Shown: positions 7,297-15,798, counted from the stretch's first letter. The stretch: DNA of 64,000 bases from Pseudoduganella violacea (GCF_014191875.1 NZ_JACHXD010000022.1:20463-84462); one strand, 5' to 3'. Program-made: numbers and translations. The notes: generated from the sequence alone by a model not told the origin.

Positions 7297-8280
7297 ATGC
7301 ATTTTGCCGAACCCCATCCGCCCGCACCGCCTTCACCGCTGGCGCACGCCGGCCAACTGGCCTTCTGGCTGGAGCTGAATCCCGATCTGGACATCAGCGC
7401 CACGCCGCTGGCACGTCCCGCCCCCACCGTCCTGCCCGCGCTGCTCGATGGCCGTCCCCATGCCGCCGAGGCCATGGCCGAAGGCTATTTCCAGACCGCG
7501 TCCGTGATTCCGCGCAGCCACGCGGGACGCCTGGCGCAGGCGATCAGCGGCCTGGTGCAGCGTGGCATCCCGCCCGTCTTCTGCATGGTGTATGACGCCT
7601 TCTGGCAGATGTTCGCGCCGCTCGATCCGGTCCTGCGCCAGCTGCTGGGCGAGCGCTATCAGATGATGCCCACCGATATCTGGGCCTGGCATGTGCCGGC
7701 GCGCGAAGGCGCCAGCGGCTGGGGGCCGCACCGCGACCTGCCGCATCCCGAGGCGACCGGCGCCGACGGCCGGCCGCGCCTGGTCAACATCTGGCTGCCG
7801 CTGACCGACGTCGGCCCGGCCAACGCCTGCATGTATGTGCTGCCGCAGCACCTCGACCCCACCCTGGGCGCCGATGGCGCGGCGCGCGAACTCGATCTGA
7901 GCGACTGGCACAATATCCGCGCCCTGCCCGCCCAGGCCGGCACGGCGCTGGGCTGGAATACCCAGGTCCTGCACTGGGGCGGGCGCTGCAGCACGCAAGC
8001 CAGCCAGCCGCGCATCAGCGTCGGCGTCTATTTCCACAACCGCGACTGCGATCTGCACCAGCTCAATCCCGACACCGCGCGCAACGGCTTCAGTTCGGTC
8101 GATTTCTGGCCGGGCCTGCACCTGCCGTTCGAGATGCGGCTGCAGGCCATCGCCGGCGCCATCTATATGTATAACCGCCGCATCCCGGACGACTTCCCCG
8201 ACACCTGGGAACACATCTTCCAGTTCGCGCGCCAATACCGGCGCAACGCCGATCAAGGCGAGCTACGCCGGACCTCCTGA
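7297..8280 (+). CDS. PhyH-family Fe(II)/2-oxoglutarate dioxygenase
   Basis: A 327-aa soluble enzyme of the phytanoyl-CoA dioxygenase family. The facial triad is visible as H145-x-D147 in WGPHRD and H226 in VLHWGGR. R239 in PRISVGVYF is the likely 2-oxoglutarate anchor. Members hydroxylate, halogenate or otherwise oxidise small molecules or carrier-bound and peptide substrates, so the substrate cannot be read from the family. The gene has its own perfect hrp box, which places an oxidative tailoring enzyme in the type III regulon. It ends convergently with the 807-aa effector candidate. A modifying role on a secreted peptide or a plant or host metabolite is inference. Confidence 0.85.
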   Translation: MHFAEPHPPAPPSPLAHAGQLAFWLELNPDLDISATPLARPAPTVLPALLDGRPHAAEAMAEGYFQTASVIPRSHAGRLAQAISGLVQRGIPPVFCMVYDAFWQMFAPLDPVLRQLLGERYQMMPTDIWAWHVPAREGASGWGPHRDLPHPEATGADGRPRLVNIWLPLTDVGPANACMYVLPQHLDPTLGADGAARELDLSDWHNIRALPAQAGTALGWNTQVLHWGGRCSTQASQPRISVGVYFHNRDCDLHQLNPDTARNGFSSVDFWPGLHLPFEMRLQAIAGAIYMYNRRIPDDFPDTWEHIFQFARQYRRNADQGELRRTS

Positions 8281-8296
8281 AGCGCCGTCCCAGAAA

Positions 8297-8319
8297 CAAA
8301 AAGGCCCCGACCGGGGCCT
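8297..8319 (-). terminator. Rho-independent terminator of the 807-aa gene
   Basis: On the minus strand an 8-bp GC stem (AGGCCCCG/CGGGGCCT, one-base loop) runs into TTTTTG, about 45 bases after the stop of the effector candidate. The plus-strand side lacks a T-run. Confidence 0.75.
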
Positions 8320-8363
8320 GCCAACTGCAGGAGCGCGCCACGGCGCGCTTGCCGGGCAGCCGC

Positions 8364-10787
8364 CTACGTTTCCATATCGGTGTCCGCCACATCCGCCATC
8401 ACGATGCTATGATTGGTTGGCGCCATTCCCATCGCTTTCATCGTCCGGCGGTATTCATGGGCAAACGGCGCCAGGCCCCGGTCGGTTTCACCAATCGCCC
8501 CAAGAATCTCGCTGAGCTGCCCACCCGCTCCCTCCGTTTTGCAGAACAAGCGCACCGTCCCATAGTTGTTGCGGTCGGCCCCTCCCTGCTCATTTTTCAA
8601 TCCGCTCGATACCAAATACAGGGCCTCGGCCATGCCTGCATTTTTGAATTGCATCAGAACGTCATGCATCTGCTTCGTAGTGGCGCTGGTGGTGTCGATA
8701 ATCCATGCCTTCGCTTGCGGAAATTGCGCAGCAAGTTCCGGGGCTTGCCCAGTAGGCCCCTGTCCGTTGTTCACGCAAGCATTGATATCCTTGATAAAGA
8801 TGTCCGCTGTCGCATATTCCTGACTGGCCGTGACACTCTTCACCTCATCGCCGATCACCTCTTCCGTTTCATAATAGGGGCGGTCATAGGCAATGCTCTT
8901 GGGCTTCGCATCCGTCGCATCGGGAAAGAGGATCTTTACGGCCGATTGCGTCGATGCAATCAGACTGCGCATGCCATTGTGGGTAATTACTTTTTTTCCC
9001 CGCATGCCGACGCCTTGCGTATCGGGGATTTCCACATCCGAATCACTGCCATATCCGCCCTCAGTGTGGGGAGAAAGCGCCTCCATCTTCTCCAATGTGT
9101 GAATCATCAGCAATTGATTGGCCAGATCCAGCGAGCGCGCGATGTCCGCATTGGCCGGATCCAGGGTCAACGCCAGTTTGCTCATCTGGGTTCTGGTGCC
9201 GTCATCCCGCGCGGAACCGGCAATGTTCTTGAAGTTGGTACGGAAATCACTCAGGTACTGCCCATATTCTGCGGCCAGCGCATCCCGGCCGGCGCCGGCA
9301 TCCTGACTGGCGGCAGGCGTGGCGCCGGTATCCTGGCTAGCGGCAGGCGTGGCGCCGGTATCCTGGCTAGCGGCAGGCGTGGTGCCGGCGGCGGCGGCAG
9401 TATCCTCGGCAGCAATATCGTAGGACGGAACGTCTTCGATGCGGGTGCTCACCGACTGGTCTTCGGCGACGGCGACTTGATCCAGCAGCGCTTTCAACGA
9501 CGCATGAATTGGCCCGCCAGGAGTCACGACCTCCGCGGCACCTCGATGCATATGAAAGGATCCGGAATCGATGAAGTTTTTCGTATTCAAGGTACGTACG
9601 GCGGAATAGATCAGCCGCTTACCTGTCGATTCCACCCGGGTAAATGCCAGCTCCAGAATATTGTTCGCCGCTCTTAAACCAGGCTCATGCTTCGAATTGC
9701 ACAAGCCATTGATTTTATCGAGCACCACGTCGTGCCTTTGGTCGAGCGAATTCTGGAATGTCCGCAGCTCCTGCTCGAGCTTCTTCAATGCACGGACATG
9801 GGCTTCGGCATATACCGGTGGCATCATTCCCAGATTGAGGCGGAAGCTGCCGGCCGTGGCGGCGGCCGATGGCGCCGCGTGCCCAAAACTGGAGCGTTCA
9901 ACCATGGCGGTATGCAAACCCATTTGCGCCGCCTCGGCGTTAACCAGACCGAGATAGTGGCTCATCAAAAACTCGGTGAACGAATTCCGCCCGGCATCGG
10001 GTGCCTTGCTTGTCTTGATAAAGTCTTTCGACAGCAGTGTCCGCGCATCGAAATTAACCATGACGGCGGGATAATCGTTATAGGCGCCCACCTGTAGCAT
10101 CGTCAACCCGCGCAATTCTCCAGCCACATATTTCGCCGTATTGCTTCTGTATTTCAGCGATGCATCGTAGAGCTTGCTCGTCTCTGCGCTGATCGCTTGG
10201 CTGCGCTCCCCGACCGACAGGGCAGTAAAGGACTTGCCCAGTTTATGCAGCAACAACGTCGAAGCATTGGGGACCTGGCCCAGATTTGCTGGATACGACT
10301 TCTTCTTCGCGGTGTCGGTCACCACCAGGCCCTGCACCGCTTCCTTCGCCGTCCCTTTGATACTGCTGACTAAATCGTGATCGAAACTGCGCGAATAATG
10401 GCCCGCATGCGTTTGCTGGCCGGCAAAAATAGCGAGGCCGGATGATCCGGCGTTGAATGAACTGGCCAGACATAGCGTCCGGTTCAGCATTGCCGAGGCA
10501 CTGCGCACATGGTCATTCGCACTGACCGCAAAGACGTCCCTCCGGGCCGAAATATGCGCCCCGGCATCGATGAGCGTCTTCGCCAATGGCGCGCCGATGG
10601 TCACCGGCATCTCCAGGTGGGCACGCATGGTACTCCCCTGGTGCCGCTTAAGGGCTCTTTCGGCGGCAGCATCTGACGGGGAAGACGCCAGTTCGGCGCT
10701 CGGCGATCGGGCGCGCTTATCGACTGGCGCGTCGATATCCATCGCCTGGGAAGAGTTAGGGGAAGCTGAGTGTATTGCGCTGAACAT
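8364..10787 (-). CDS. Candidate type III effector, 807 aa, unrecognised family
   Basis: The start (MFSAIHSAS...) is chosen because AGAGG lies six bases upstream; an in-frame TTG further up has no site. The first 50 residues are rich in Ser, Pro and Ala and lack a Sec signal, as is usual for type III export signals. The gene is visibly poorer in GC than its neighbours, a common mark of acquired effectors. A proline/alanine linker with three 10-residue repeats (G-A-T-P-A-A-S-Q-D-T) lies at about residues 470-499 and separates two larger parts. The C-terminal part contains WIIDTTSATTKQ and ends M-E-T. I recognise no catalytic motif. A two-mismatch hrp-like box sits 84 bases upstream. The effector role is inferred from context and composition. 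Confidence 0.65.
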   Translation of the reverse strand: MFSAIHSASPNSSQAMDIDAPVDKRARSPSAELASSPSDAAAERALKRHQGSTMRAHLEMPVTIGAPLAKTLIDAGAHISARRDVFAVSANDHVRSASAMLNRTLCLASSFNAGSSGLAIFAGQQTHAGHYSRSFDHDLVSSIKGTAKEAVQGLVVTDTAKKKSYPANLGQVPNASTLLLHKLGKSFTALSVGERSQAISAETSKLYDASLKYRSNTAKYVAGELRGLTMLQVGAYNDYPAVMVNFDARTLLSKDFIKTSKAPDAGRNSFTEFLMSHYLGLVNAEAAQMGLHTAMVERSSFGHAAPSAAATAGSFRLNLGMMPPVYAEAHVRALKKLEQELRTFQNSLDQRHDVVLDKINGLCNSKHEPGLRAANNILELAFTRVESTGKRLIYSAVRTLNTKNFIDSGSFHMHRGAAEVVTPGGPIHASLKALLDQVAVAEDQSVSTRIEDVPSYDIAAEDTAAAAGTTPAASQDTGATPAASQDTGATPAASQDAGAGRDALAAEYGQYLSDFRTNFKNIAGSARDDGTRTQMSKLALTLDPANADIARSLDLANQLLMIHTLEKMEALSPHTEGGYGSDSDVEIPDTQGVGMRGKKVITHNGMRSLIASTQSAVKILFPDATDAKPKSIAYDRPYYETEEVIGDEVKSVTASQEYATADIFIKDINACVNNGQGPTGQAPELAAQFPQAKAWIIDTTSATTKQMHDVLMQFKNAGMAEALYLVSSGLKNEQGGADRNNYGTVRLFCKTEGAGGQLSEILGAIGETDRGLAPFAHEYRRTMKAMGMAPTNHSIVMADVADTDMET
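9291..9380 (+). repeat. Three tandem copies of a 30-bp repeat inside the effector gene
   Basis: Copies 1-3 differ at only a few bases; the second and third are nearly identical. The period is a multiple of three, so copy-number changes keep the frame. It encodes the TPAASQDTGA linker repeats. Confidence 0.85.
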
Positions 10788-10870
10788 ATCTGGCCTCTTA
10801 TGGATGAACAAGAACGTCGCGCTCCCGGCGCAATGCGGGGGAATGGAGCTGGGTCCAGGACGTTATTGTT

Positions 10871-10899
10871 TGAGTGCGGCACCAACCGAAAAGAGTTCC
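10871..10899 (-). promoter_or_regulatory. hrp-box-like sequence (two mismatches) before the effector candidate
   Basis: On the minus strand this reads GGAACT, 16 bases, GCACTCA. Each half has one mismatch to GGAACC and CCACNNA. Its spacing and its distance of 84 bases from the ATG match the other boxes, which is the main reason to accept it. Confidence 0.4.
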
Positions 10900-10987
10900 C
10901 TATTGCGAATGCGAGGGGCAGGGATGGGCAACGCAGGGGAGGCAGGCATCAGCGTGCGTGGCCGCACGGCGCAAGAAATGCAGCCGC

Positions 10988-11371
10988 TCAGGCCGGATGG
11001 CGGCGGCGCGCCAGCATGTCCATGATGGCGACCATGCCGCTGTCGCCCACTTCGCGCGCCACCTCGGCCGGGGAGACGCCGTCGGCATTTTGCACGGCCA
11101 CATTGGCGCCGCGCAGCAGCAGGAAGCGGAGGAATTCTTCGCTGCCTTCGCGGATCACGCGAAACAGCGGGGTTTCGCCGGCGCCGCCCACGCTGTTGAT
11201 GTCGGCGCCGTGCGCCAGCAGGGTGTCGATGGCGTCCTTGTTTTGCCAGGCGCTGGCGGCATGCACCGGCAGGTCGCCGGAGACGGCGCGCATATTGACG
11301 TCGAGCTCCCGCCCCGCGAATTCGGGCAGGGTGGACACTTGCTGGAGCAACGCGCTCAGATCGTTCTTCAT
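10988..11371 (-). CDS. Small ankyrin-repeat protein, 127 aa
   Basis: The start MKNDLSALL is preceded by GGAG at 5-base spacing; an upstream in-frame ATG lacks one. Residues about 29-115 hold roughly three ankyrin units (DLPVHAASAWQNKDAIDTLLAHGADIN; GETPLFRVI...FLRFLLLRGANV; DGVSPAEVAREVG). It is cytoplasmic in appearance, with no signal peptide. Ankyrin proteins mediate protein-protein contacts, and next to an effector gene it could be a secreted protein or a chaperone-like partner. No hrp box is visible upstream, so it may be outside the regulon. Confidence 0.8.
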   Translation of the reverse strand: MKNDLSALLQQVSTLPEFAGRELDVNMRAVSGDLPVHAASAWQNKDAIDTLLAHGADINSVGGAGETPLFRVIREGSEEFLRFLLLRGANVAVQNADGVSPAEVAREVGDSGMVAIMDMLARRRHPA

Positions 11372-11802
11372 GGGATCTCCAGAAAAAGCCGGCACAACAA
11401 TCGGTTTCGAAGGGATTAATATTGCCAAAGGGCAATTATAGCCAAAAGTGTTGGGTGGAATCTATCGAAAACTCACTCGGTCATGATATTTGCTATGAAC
11501 TCTCAAGCCACTTACTTGCAGCATGCCTGCAAATCATTCGTATCAGTTTTGAAATATTGCATTCCATGAAGAAATAACAATTCCCCGTCTCTCAGAGGGA
11601 AAGCCGCCGCCGCCGCGACGCAAGCGAGCACGGCGGATACACGCCGGGCAGCGCCCTTGTTCGGCTGCCGGGGCCATGCCAGTATATTGTCAAGACGTCT
11701 TGCCAATTTTGCAGGATAGCGGCCGGCCCAGGCAGCCGGCCGCCGTCTATTTCTGTCTGCCGTGTCGCCTAACCGTCGCGGCTCTCTGAGGAGACTCCGG
11801 CC
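11372..11802. other. 430-bp intergenic region with a 12-bp palindrome and a GC hairpin
   Basis: The left half is AT-richer and probably carries the promoter of the ankyrin gene. At 11691-11702 there is a perfect palindrome, CAAGACGTCTTG, about 100 bases before the FeeM-like ATG, a possible operator. At 11719-11742 a GC-rich hairpin (arms GCGGCCGGC) sits in the presumed 5' leader of the acyltransferase operon. No ORF with a convincing ribosome site is seen. Confidence 0.4.
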
Positions 11803-12594
11803 ATGACCCGCCCCCCTAACGCCGATACCGCCAGCGCCGCCGACCATGCCGGCGGCGCCATCCTGTCCCCGGACGCCGACGCGCCGCCGCAGCAAGGCTT
11901 GCAGCGCGATGATTTCGAACAGGCCGCGAGCCAGCAGGAAAAGCCCGATCTGGTGGGCGACGAGCAATTCTTCGGCATCCGCCTGGTCGATACGCCCGAC
12001 GGGCGCAACAAGGCCAGCATGCTGATCAGCAAAATGTACGCGTGGCGCGGCCTGGAGGGCGACCATGGGCTGACGGAAGACCCGAACCGGGTCACGCTGA
12101 TGGCCCACCGCAAGGGCGAGCCGGTCGGCACCTTGACCCTGGGCCTCGATTCCACACGCGGCCTGCTGGCCGACCAGTTGTTCCAGGAAGAGATCGACGC
12201 CTACCGCGCACGCGGCGCGCGTGTCTGCGAGTTCATCAAGCTGGCCTTCGATATGGACGGCCAGTCGCGTCCCTTCCTGGCGGCCCTGATCCACCTGGCC
12301 ATGATGTATGCGCGCGATATCCATGAATGCGAGCAGCTGTTCATCGAAGTGACACCGCGCCACAGCGGCTTTTATCAGCAGATGATGGGCTTCACCCAGT
12401 TGGGCGACGTCAAGGTCAACCCGCGCGTCAATGTGCGCGGCGTGTTGCTGCGCCTTGACCTCGCGTATATGAAGGAGCAGGTCGAGCTGTATGGCGGCAA
12501 GGGCGACCAGGCCGAGGGCGTGCGCTCCTTCTACCCGCTGTTCTTCTCGCCGCGCGAGGAAGCGGGCATTATCAACCGCTTGAAAACGATGTGA
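11803..12594 (+). CDS. FeeM-like long-chain N-acyl amino acid synthase
   Basis: A 263-aa protein of the FeeM-type N-acyltransferase family (GNAT/LuxI-like fold), which transfers a fatty acyl group from acyl-ACP to the amine of an amino acid. Related enzymes are also found with PEP-CTERM/exosortase systems. Conserved blocks include RLVDTPDGRNKASMLISKMY, a GTLTLGLDS strand, V-C-E-F-I-K-L-A-F-D and IEVTPRHSGFYQQMMGF. The first 45 residues are polar and likely disordered. The stop overlaps the possible GTG start of the next gene, so three genes are tightly coupled. Two PEP-CTERM proteins follow. Substrate acyl length and amino acid cannot be told from sequence. Confidence 0.75.
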   Translation: MTRPPNADTASAADHAGGAILSPDADAPPQQGLQRDDFEQAASQQEKPDLVGDEQFFGIRLVDTPDGRNKASMLISKMYAWRGLEGDHGLTEDPNRVTLMAHRKGEPVGTLTLGLDSTRGLLADQLFQEEIDAYRARGARVCEFIKLAFDMDGQSRPFLAALIHLAMMYARDIHECEQLFIEVTPRHSGFYQQMMGFTQLGDVKVNPRVNVRGVLLRLDLAYMKEQVELYGGKGDQAEGVRSFYPLFFSPREEAGIINRLKTM

Positions 12595-12596
12595 TC

Positions 12597-13493
12597 ATGG
12601 CCGAATCCCACCAGCCCTCCCCCGCCTTCTCTTACGAGCGGGCGTTTTCCCGCAATATCGGCTGGCTCACCACCGCCGAACAGGCCACCTTGCGCGGCAA
12701 GCGCGTGGCCATCGCCGGCTCGGGCGGCGTCGGCGGCTACCATCTGCTGACCCTGACCCGGCTTGGCGTCGGCTCCTTCCACCTGGCCGATTTCGACAGC
12801 TTCGACATCGTCAACTTCAACCGCCAGGCCGGCGCCTTCGTCTCGACCCTGGGCCAGCCCAAGGTCGAGGTGGTGGCGCGCATGGCGCGCGACATCAATC
12901 CGGAGCTCGAACTCAAGCTCTTTCCGCAGGGCGTGAACCAGGACAATCTGGGCGAATTCCTCGACGGCGTGGACGTGTATGTGGACGGCCTCGATTTCTT
13001 CGCCTTCGACGCGCGCCAGCGCACCTACGCCGAATGCGCGCGGCGCCGCATCCCCACCACCATGGTGGCGCCGCTGGGCATGGGCGCGGCCTGCCTGAAC
13101 TTCCTGCCGGGGCAGATGACGTTCGAGGAATTCTTCGGCTGGGGCGACCAGTCCGAACTGGAGAAAGCCCTGCGCTTCCTGGTCGGCCTGGCGCCGGCCG
13201 GCCTGCACCGGCCCTATCTGGTGGAACCGTCGGCGCTCAATCTGGCCGAGCGGCGCGGCCCTTCGACCGATATGGCCTGCCATCTGTGCGCCGGCGTGGC
13301 CGCCACCCAGGCGCTGAAGATGATGCTGGGACGCGGCAAGGTGCTGGCCGCGCCGCACGGCACGCATTACGACGCCTACCGCGACAAGATGGTGCATACC
13401 TGGCGGCCCGGCGGCAACCGCCATCCGCTGCAATGGCTGATGCTGCAGCTGGGACGGCGCAAATACGCCAAGCTGCTGGCGGAGCAGCTATGA
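12597..13493 (+). CDS. ThiF/MoeB-family E1-like adenylyltransferase
   Basis: The ATP-binding loop GSGGVGGY lies near residues 42-49, followed by ADFDSFDIVNFNRQ, whose Arg is the E1 arginine finger. The Mg-binding Asp region reads YVDGLDFFAFDAR. Only one CxxC pair (CHLC) is obvious near the C terminus, whereas MoeB and ThiF bind zinc with two pairs. Enzymes of this family adenylate the C terminus of a small protein or peptide. No ubiquitin-like carrier is encoded nearby. A GTG at 12591 overlapping the feeM stop is an alternative start. The 3' end overlaps the next gene by ATGA. Together with the acyltransferase and nitroreductase it suggests a small biosynthetic pathway. Confidence 0.85.
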   Translation: MAESHQPSPAFSYERAFSRNIGWLTTAEQATLRGKRVAIAGSGGVGGYHLLTLTRLGVGSFHLADFDSFDIVNFNRQAGAFVSTLGQPKVEVVARMARDINPELELKLFPQGVNQDNLGEFLDGVDVYVDGLDFFAFDARQRTYAECARRRIPTTMVAPLGMGAACLNFLPGQMTFEEFFGWGDQSELEKALRFLVGLAPAGLHRPYLVEPSALNLAERRGPSTDMACHLCAGVAATQALKMMLGRGKVLAAPHGTHYDAYRDKMVHTWRPGGNRHPLQWLMLQLGRRKYAKLLAEQL

Positions 13494-14566
13494 GCGCGCC
13501 GCGCATCATCGAGCAGATCCTCGACCTGGCGCGCTGGGCGCCCAGCGGCGACAATGTGCAGACGCACCGCTTCGAAATCCTCGACGAGCAGCATGTGCGC
13601 ATCCACGCCAGCGACACCAGCGCCCACTGCGTCTACGACCTGGACGGCCACGCCAGCCAGATCGCCTTCGGCGCGCTGCTGGAAACCATGGCCATCGCCG
13701 CCAGCGAGCATGGCTGGCGCATGGACTTCACGCGCCAGCAGCGCGCGCCCGAATTCGACAGCGAGTTGATTTTCGACGTGGCGTTCACGCCCCAGCCCGG
13801 CCTGCAGCCCGATGCGCTGATCCCCAGCATCGCGGTGCGCGCCGTGCAGCGTCGCGCCATGCGCACCCGGCCGCTGTCGCCGGCGGAAAAGCAGGAAATG
13901 GAAGCGGCCGCAGGAGCAGGCTACCGCATCCGCTGGCTCGAAACGCCGGGCGAGCGCTGGCAGGCGGCGCAGCTGATGTTCCATAACGCCAAGCTGCGCC
14001 TGACCATGCCCGAAGCGTTCGAGGTGCACCGCCGCATCATCCACTGGGGCGTGTCGCACAGCGAGGACCGCGTGCCGGACCAGGCCCTGGGCGTGGACGC
14101 CCTGACCCTGCGCCTGATGAAATGGGCCATGGCCAGCAATTGGGGCCGCATGGCGACCATGAACACCCTGTTCGGCACCTGGCTGCCGCGCCTGCAAATG
14201 GATTTACTGCCCGGCCTGCTGTGCGGCGCCCATTTCGTGCTGCAGGCGCGCCAGCCGCTGCGCAGCATCGACGATCACGTGGCGGCCGGCCGCGCCGTGC
14301 AGCGCTTCTGGCTGACCCTGACCAGGCTCGGCCTGTTCATGCAGCCGGAAATGACGCCGCTGATTTTTGCCCGCTACATCGCCGAAGGCCGCGCCTTCAC
14401 GCGCGAGGCCGCGGTGCAGGCGCGCGCCGAGCGCCTGCGTCCGCAGGCCGTGGAATTAATGGGCGGAGAAAATGCCAACGCGGTATTTATCGGCCGCCTC
14501 GGCGCCGGACCGGCGCCGGCCGCGCGCGCCGTGCGCAAACCCCTGGCGGAATTAATGCAGCGCTGA
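13490..14566 (+). CDS. Nitroreductase-family flavoprotein (MoeY-like)
   Basis: The start MSAPRIIEQ overlaps the ThiF stop by 4 bases. The N terminus I-L-D-L-A-R-W-A-P-S-G-D-N-V-Q-x-x-R is the FMN-phosphate contact region typical of nitroreductase-like proteins. The enzyme is 358 aa, longer than stand-alone nitroreductases (about 200 aa), with an extra helical insertion in the middle. Similar proteins occur fused or adjacent to ThiF-like E1 enzymes. The reaction is unknown; FMN-dependent oxidation or reduction of the product of the upstream enzymes is inference. A strong terminator follows at once. Confidence 0.75.
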   Translation: MSAPRIIEQILDLARWAPSGDNVQTHRFEILDEQHVRIHASDTSAHCVYDLDGHASQIAFGALLETMAIAASEHGWRMDFTRQQRAPEFDSELIFDVAFTPQPGLQPDALIPSIAVRAVQRRAMRTRPLSPAEKQEMEAAAGAGYRIRWLETPGERWQAAQLMFHNAKLRLTMPEAFEVHRRIIHWGVSHSEDRVPDQALGVDALTLRLMKWAMASNWGRMATMNTLFGTWLPRLQMDLLPGLLCGAHFVLQARQPLRSIDDHVAAGRAVQRFWLTLTRLGLFMQPEMTPLIFARYIAEGRAFTREAAVQARAERLRPQAVELMGGENANAVFIGRLGAGPAPAARAVRKPLAELMQR

Positions 14567-14600
14567 AGCGCTATTCCAAACCTGATTTTCCCGCATGCTG

Positions 14601-14634
14601 GCCGGGATTAATTGCAGATTAATCCCGGCTTTTT
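14601..14634 (+). terminator. Rho-independent terminator of the feeM-like operon
   Basis: A perfect 12-bp stem (GCCGGGATTAAT and its complement) with a 5-base loop runs into TTTTTC, 35 bases after the nitroreductase stop. Confidence 0.9.
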
Positions 14635-14696
14635 CACGGCCCTGGCCAGCGGGCGCCGCCAGGCCAAAAAGCATGCTAACCTGTGCAATATTGAGC

Positions 14697-14715
14697 AACT
14701 TACAATTTGCAAGTT
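14697..14715. promoter_or_regulatory. Candidate enhancer dyad upstream of the first PEP-CTERM gene
   Basis: AACTTACAATTTGCAAGTT is a dyad with one mismatch centred about 135 bases before the sigma54 promoter. Its core recurs before the second PEP-CTERM gene. A binding site for the PrsR-type enhancer-binding protein that controls PEP-CTERM genes is inferred. Confidence 0.45.
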
Positions 14716-14840
14716 ATTGATTTTCAAGAGAAAAGTTAAAAAATGGGTGTCGGATAACTTTACACTTAATGCCATAGTGCATTTATTACCAAAGTGAAAG
14801 CCAGTGATAAGTCCTTGTTTTCAATAAAATAACATAATCG

Positions 14841-14856
14841 TGGCATAGGAATTGCT
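14841..14856 (+). promoter_or_regulatory. Sigma54 (-24/-12) promoter of the first PEP-CTERM gene
   Basis: TGGCAT, 5 bases, TTGCT matches the RpoN consensus, with GG and GC exactly 12 bases apart. It lies 100 bases before the ATG in an AT-rich region. PEP-CTERM genes of the floc-forming type are known to be RpoN-dependent. Confidence 0.8.
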
Positions 14857-14955
14857 TAAGGCTGTTGGTGACACTGCGTCAGGGACGTCACAAATCTTTA
14901 TCTCTCATCGGATAAATACCTTTTCAATACTCACGCATAATCACTGGAGATATAC

Positions 14956-15780
14956 ATGCAAGCCCTTACCCAACGAATCCGCGTCCTGGCCGCGCAGGCA
15001 CTGGTCGCCGCCGGCGCCCTGGCAGCCTTCGACGCAGCGGCCGCCCCGGTCTTCACCGTCAACCCCAATGCCAACGGCGGCGTGCTGACCAATAACGGCG
15101 GCTCCTTCGAAGCCACGGCCATCAACGGCTTCTCCTCGAACCGCATCGTCAACACCACCGGCACCAACTACACCGCCAATGGCTACATCGTCTTCAACGG
15201 CTTCTCGCTGAACAGCGTGCCGGTGTCGACCGCGCTGAGCCGCGTCAACCTGGACTACGGCCTGTACGCCACCTTCAGCCAGACCTTCAACTGTTCCGGC
15301 ATCCTGGCCCCGGGCGTGAAATGCCAACCGACCTCGCTGACCCTGGACCTGTATGGCGATCCGGGCAACGACAACACCTACCAGGTCGCGTCGGTCGGTG
15401 CCGATCCCACCGTGACCAAGGCCGGCGCCCAGGTGCTGCTGGCTTCGGCCAATGTGGTGTATGAAGGCGAGGGCGGCCTGAGCGAACAAGGCGGCGCCTA
15501 CCAGAACGTGAACATGAACTGGCTGATGACGGCCGAAGGCAAGAACTACTTCGCCGCGCCGATCCCCTTCTACTCGGCGTCCTTCGCGGCCTTCAACAAC
15601 ACCTCCCAGGGCTTGAGCTGCGATGTGGCGAACTGCGTCGGCGCCAAAATCGTCGCCATCACGTCCGAAGCCGGCATTCTGGACTTCAACGGCAAACGCG
15701 TGCCGGAACCAGGCGCCCTGGCCCTGCTGGGCATCGGCCTGATGGGTCTGATCGCCGCCCGCCGCAAAAGCCTGATCTGA
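14956..15780 (+). CDS. PEP-CTERM exported protein, PepA (flocculation-associated) type
   Basis: The ATG follows GGAG at 6-base spacing. A Sec signal peptide ends near A-A-A-A in residues 1-29. The mature part begins PVFTVNPN and has NGFSSNRI, YIVFNGFSL and two Cys pairs. The C terminus is a complete PEP-CTERM signal: V-P-E-P-G, a hydrophobic helix, then A-A-R-R-K. Exosortase is expected to cleave at PEP and release or anchor the protein at the envelope. The N-terminal pattern and the sigma54 promoter fit the flocculation-associated PepA group. It is a tandem paralogue of the next gene. No exosortase gene is in the window. Confidence 0.85.
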   Translation: MQALTQRIRVLAAQALVAAGALAAFDAAAAPVFTVNPNANGGVLTNNGGSFEATAINGFSSNRIVNTTGTNYTANGYIVFNGFSLNSVPVSTALSRVNLDYGLYATFSQTFNCSGILAPGVKCQPTSLTLDLYGDPGNDNTYQVASVGADPTVTKAGAQVLLASANVVYEGEGGLSEQGGAYQNVNMNWLMTAEGKNYFAAPIPFYSASFAAFNNTSQGLSCDVANCVGAKIVAITSEAGILDFNGKRVPEPGALALLGIGLMGLIAARRKSLI

Positions 15781-15798
15781 TCGTCTAATTCGCAGGCC

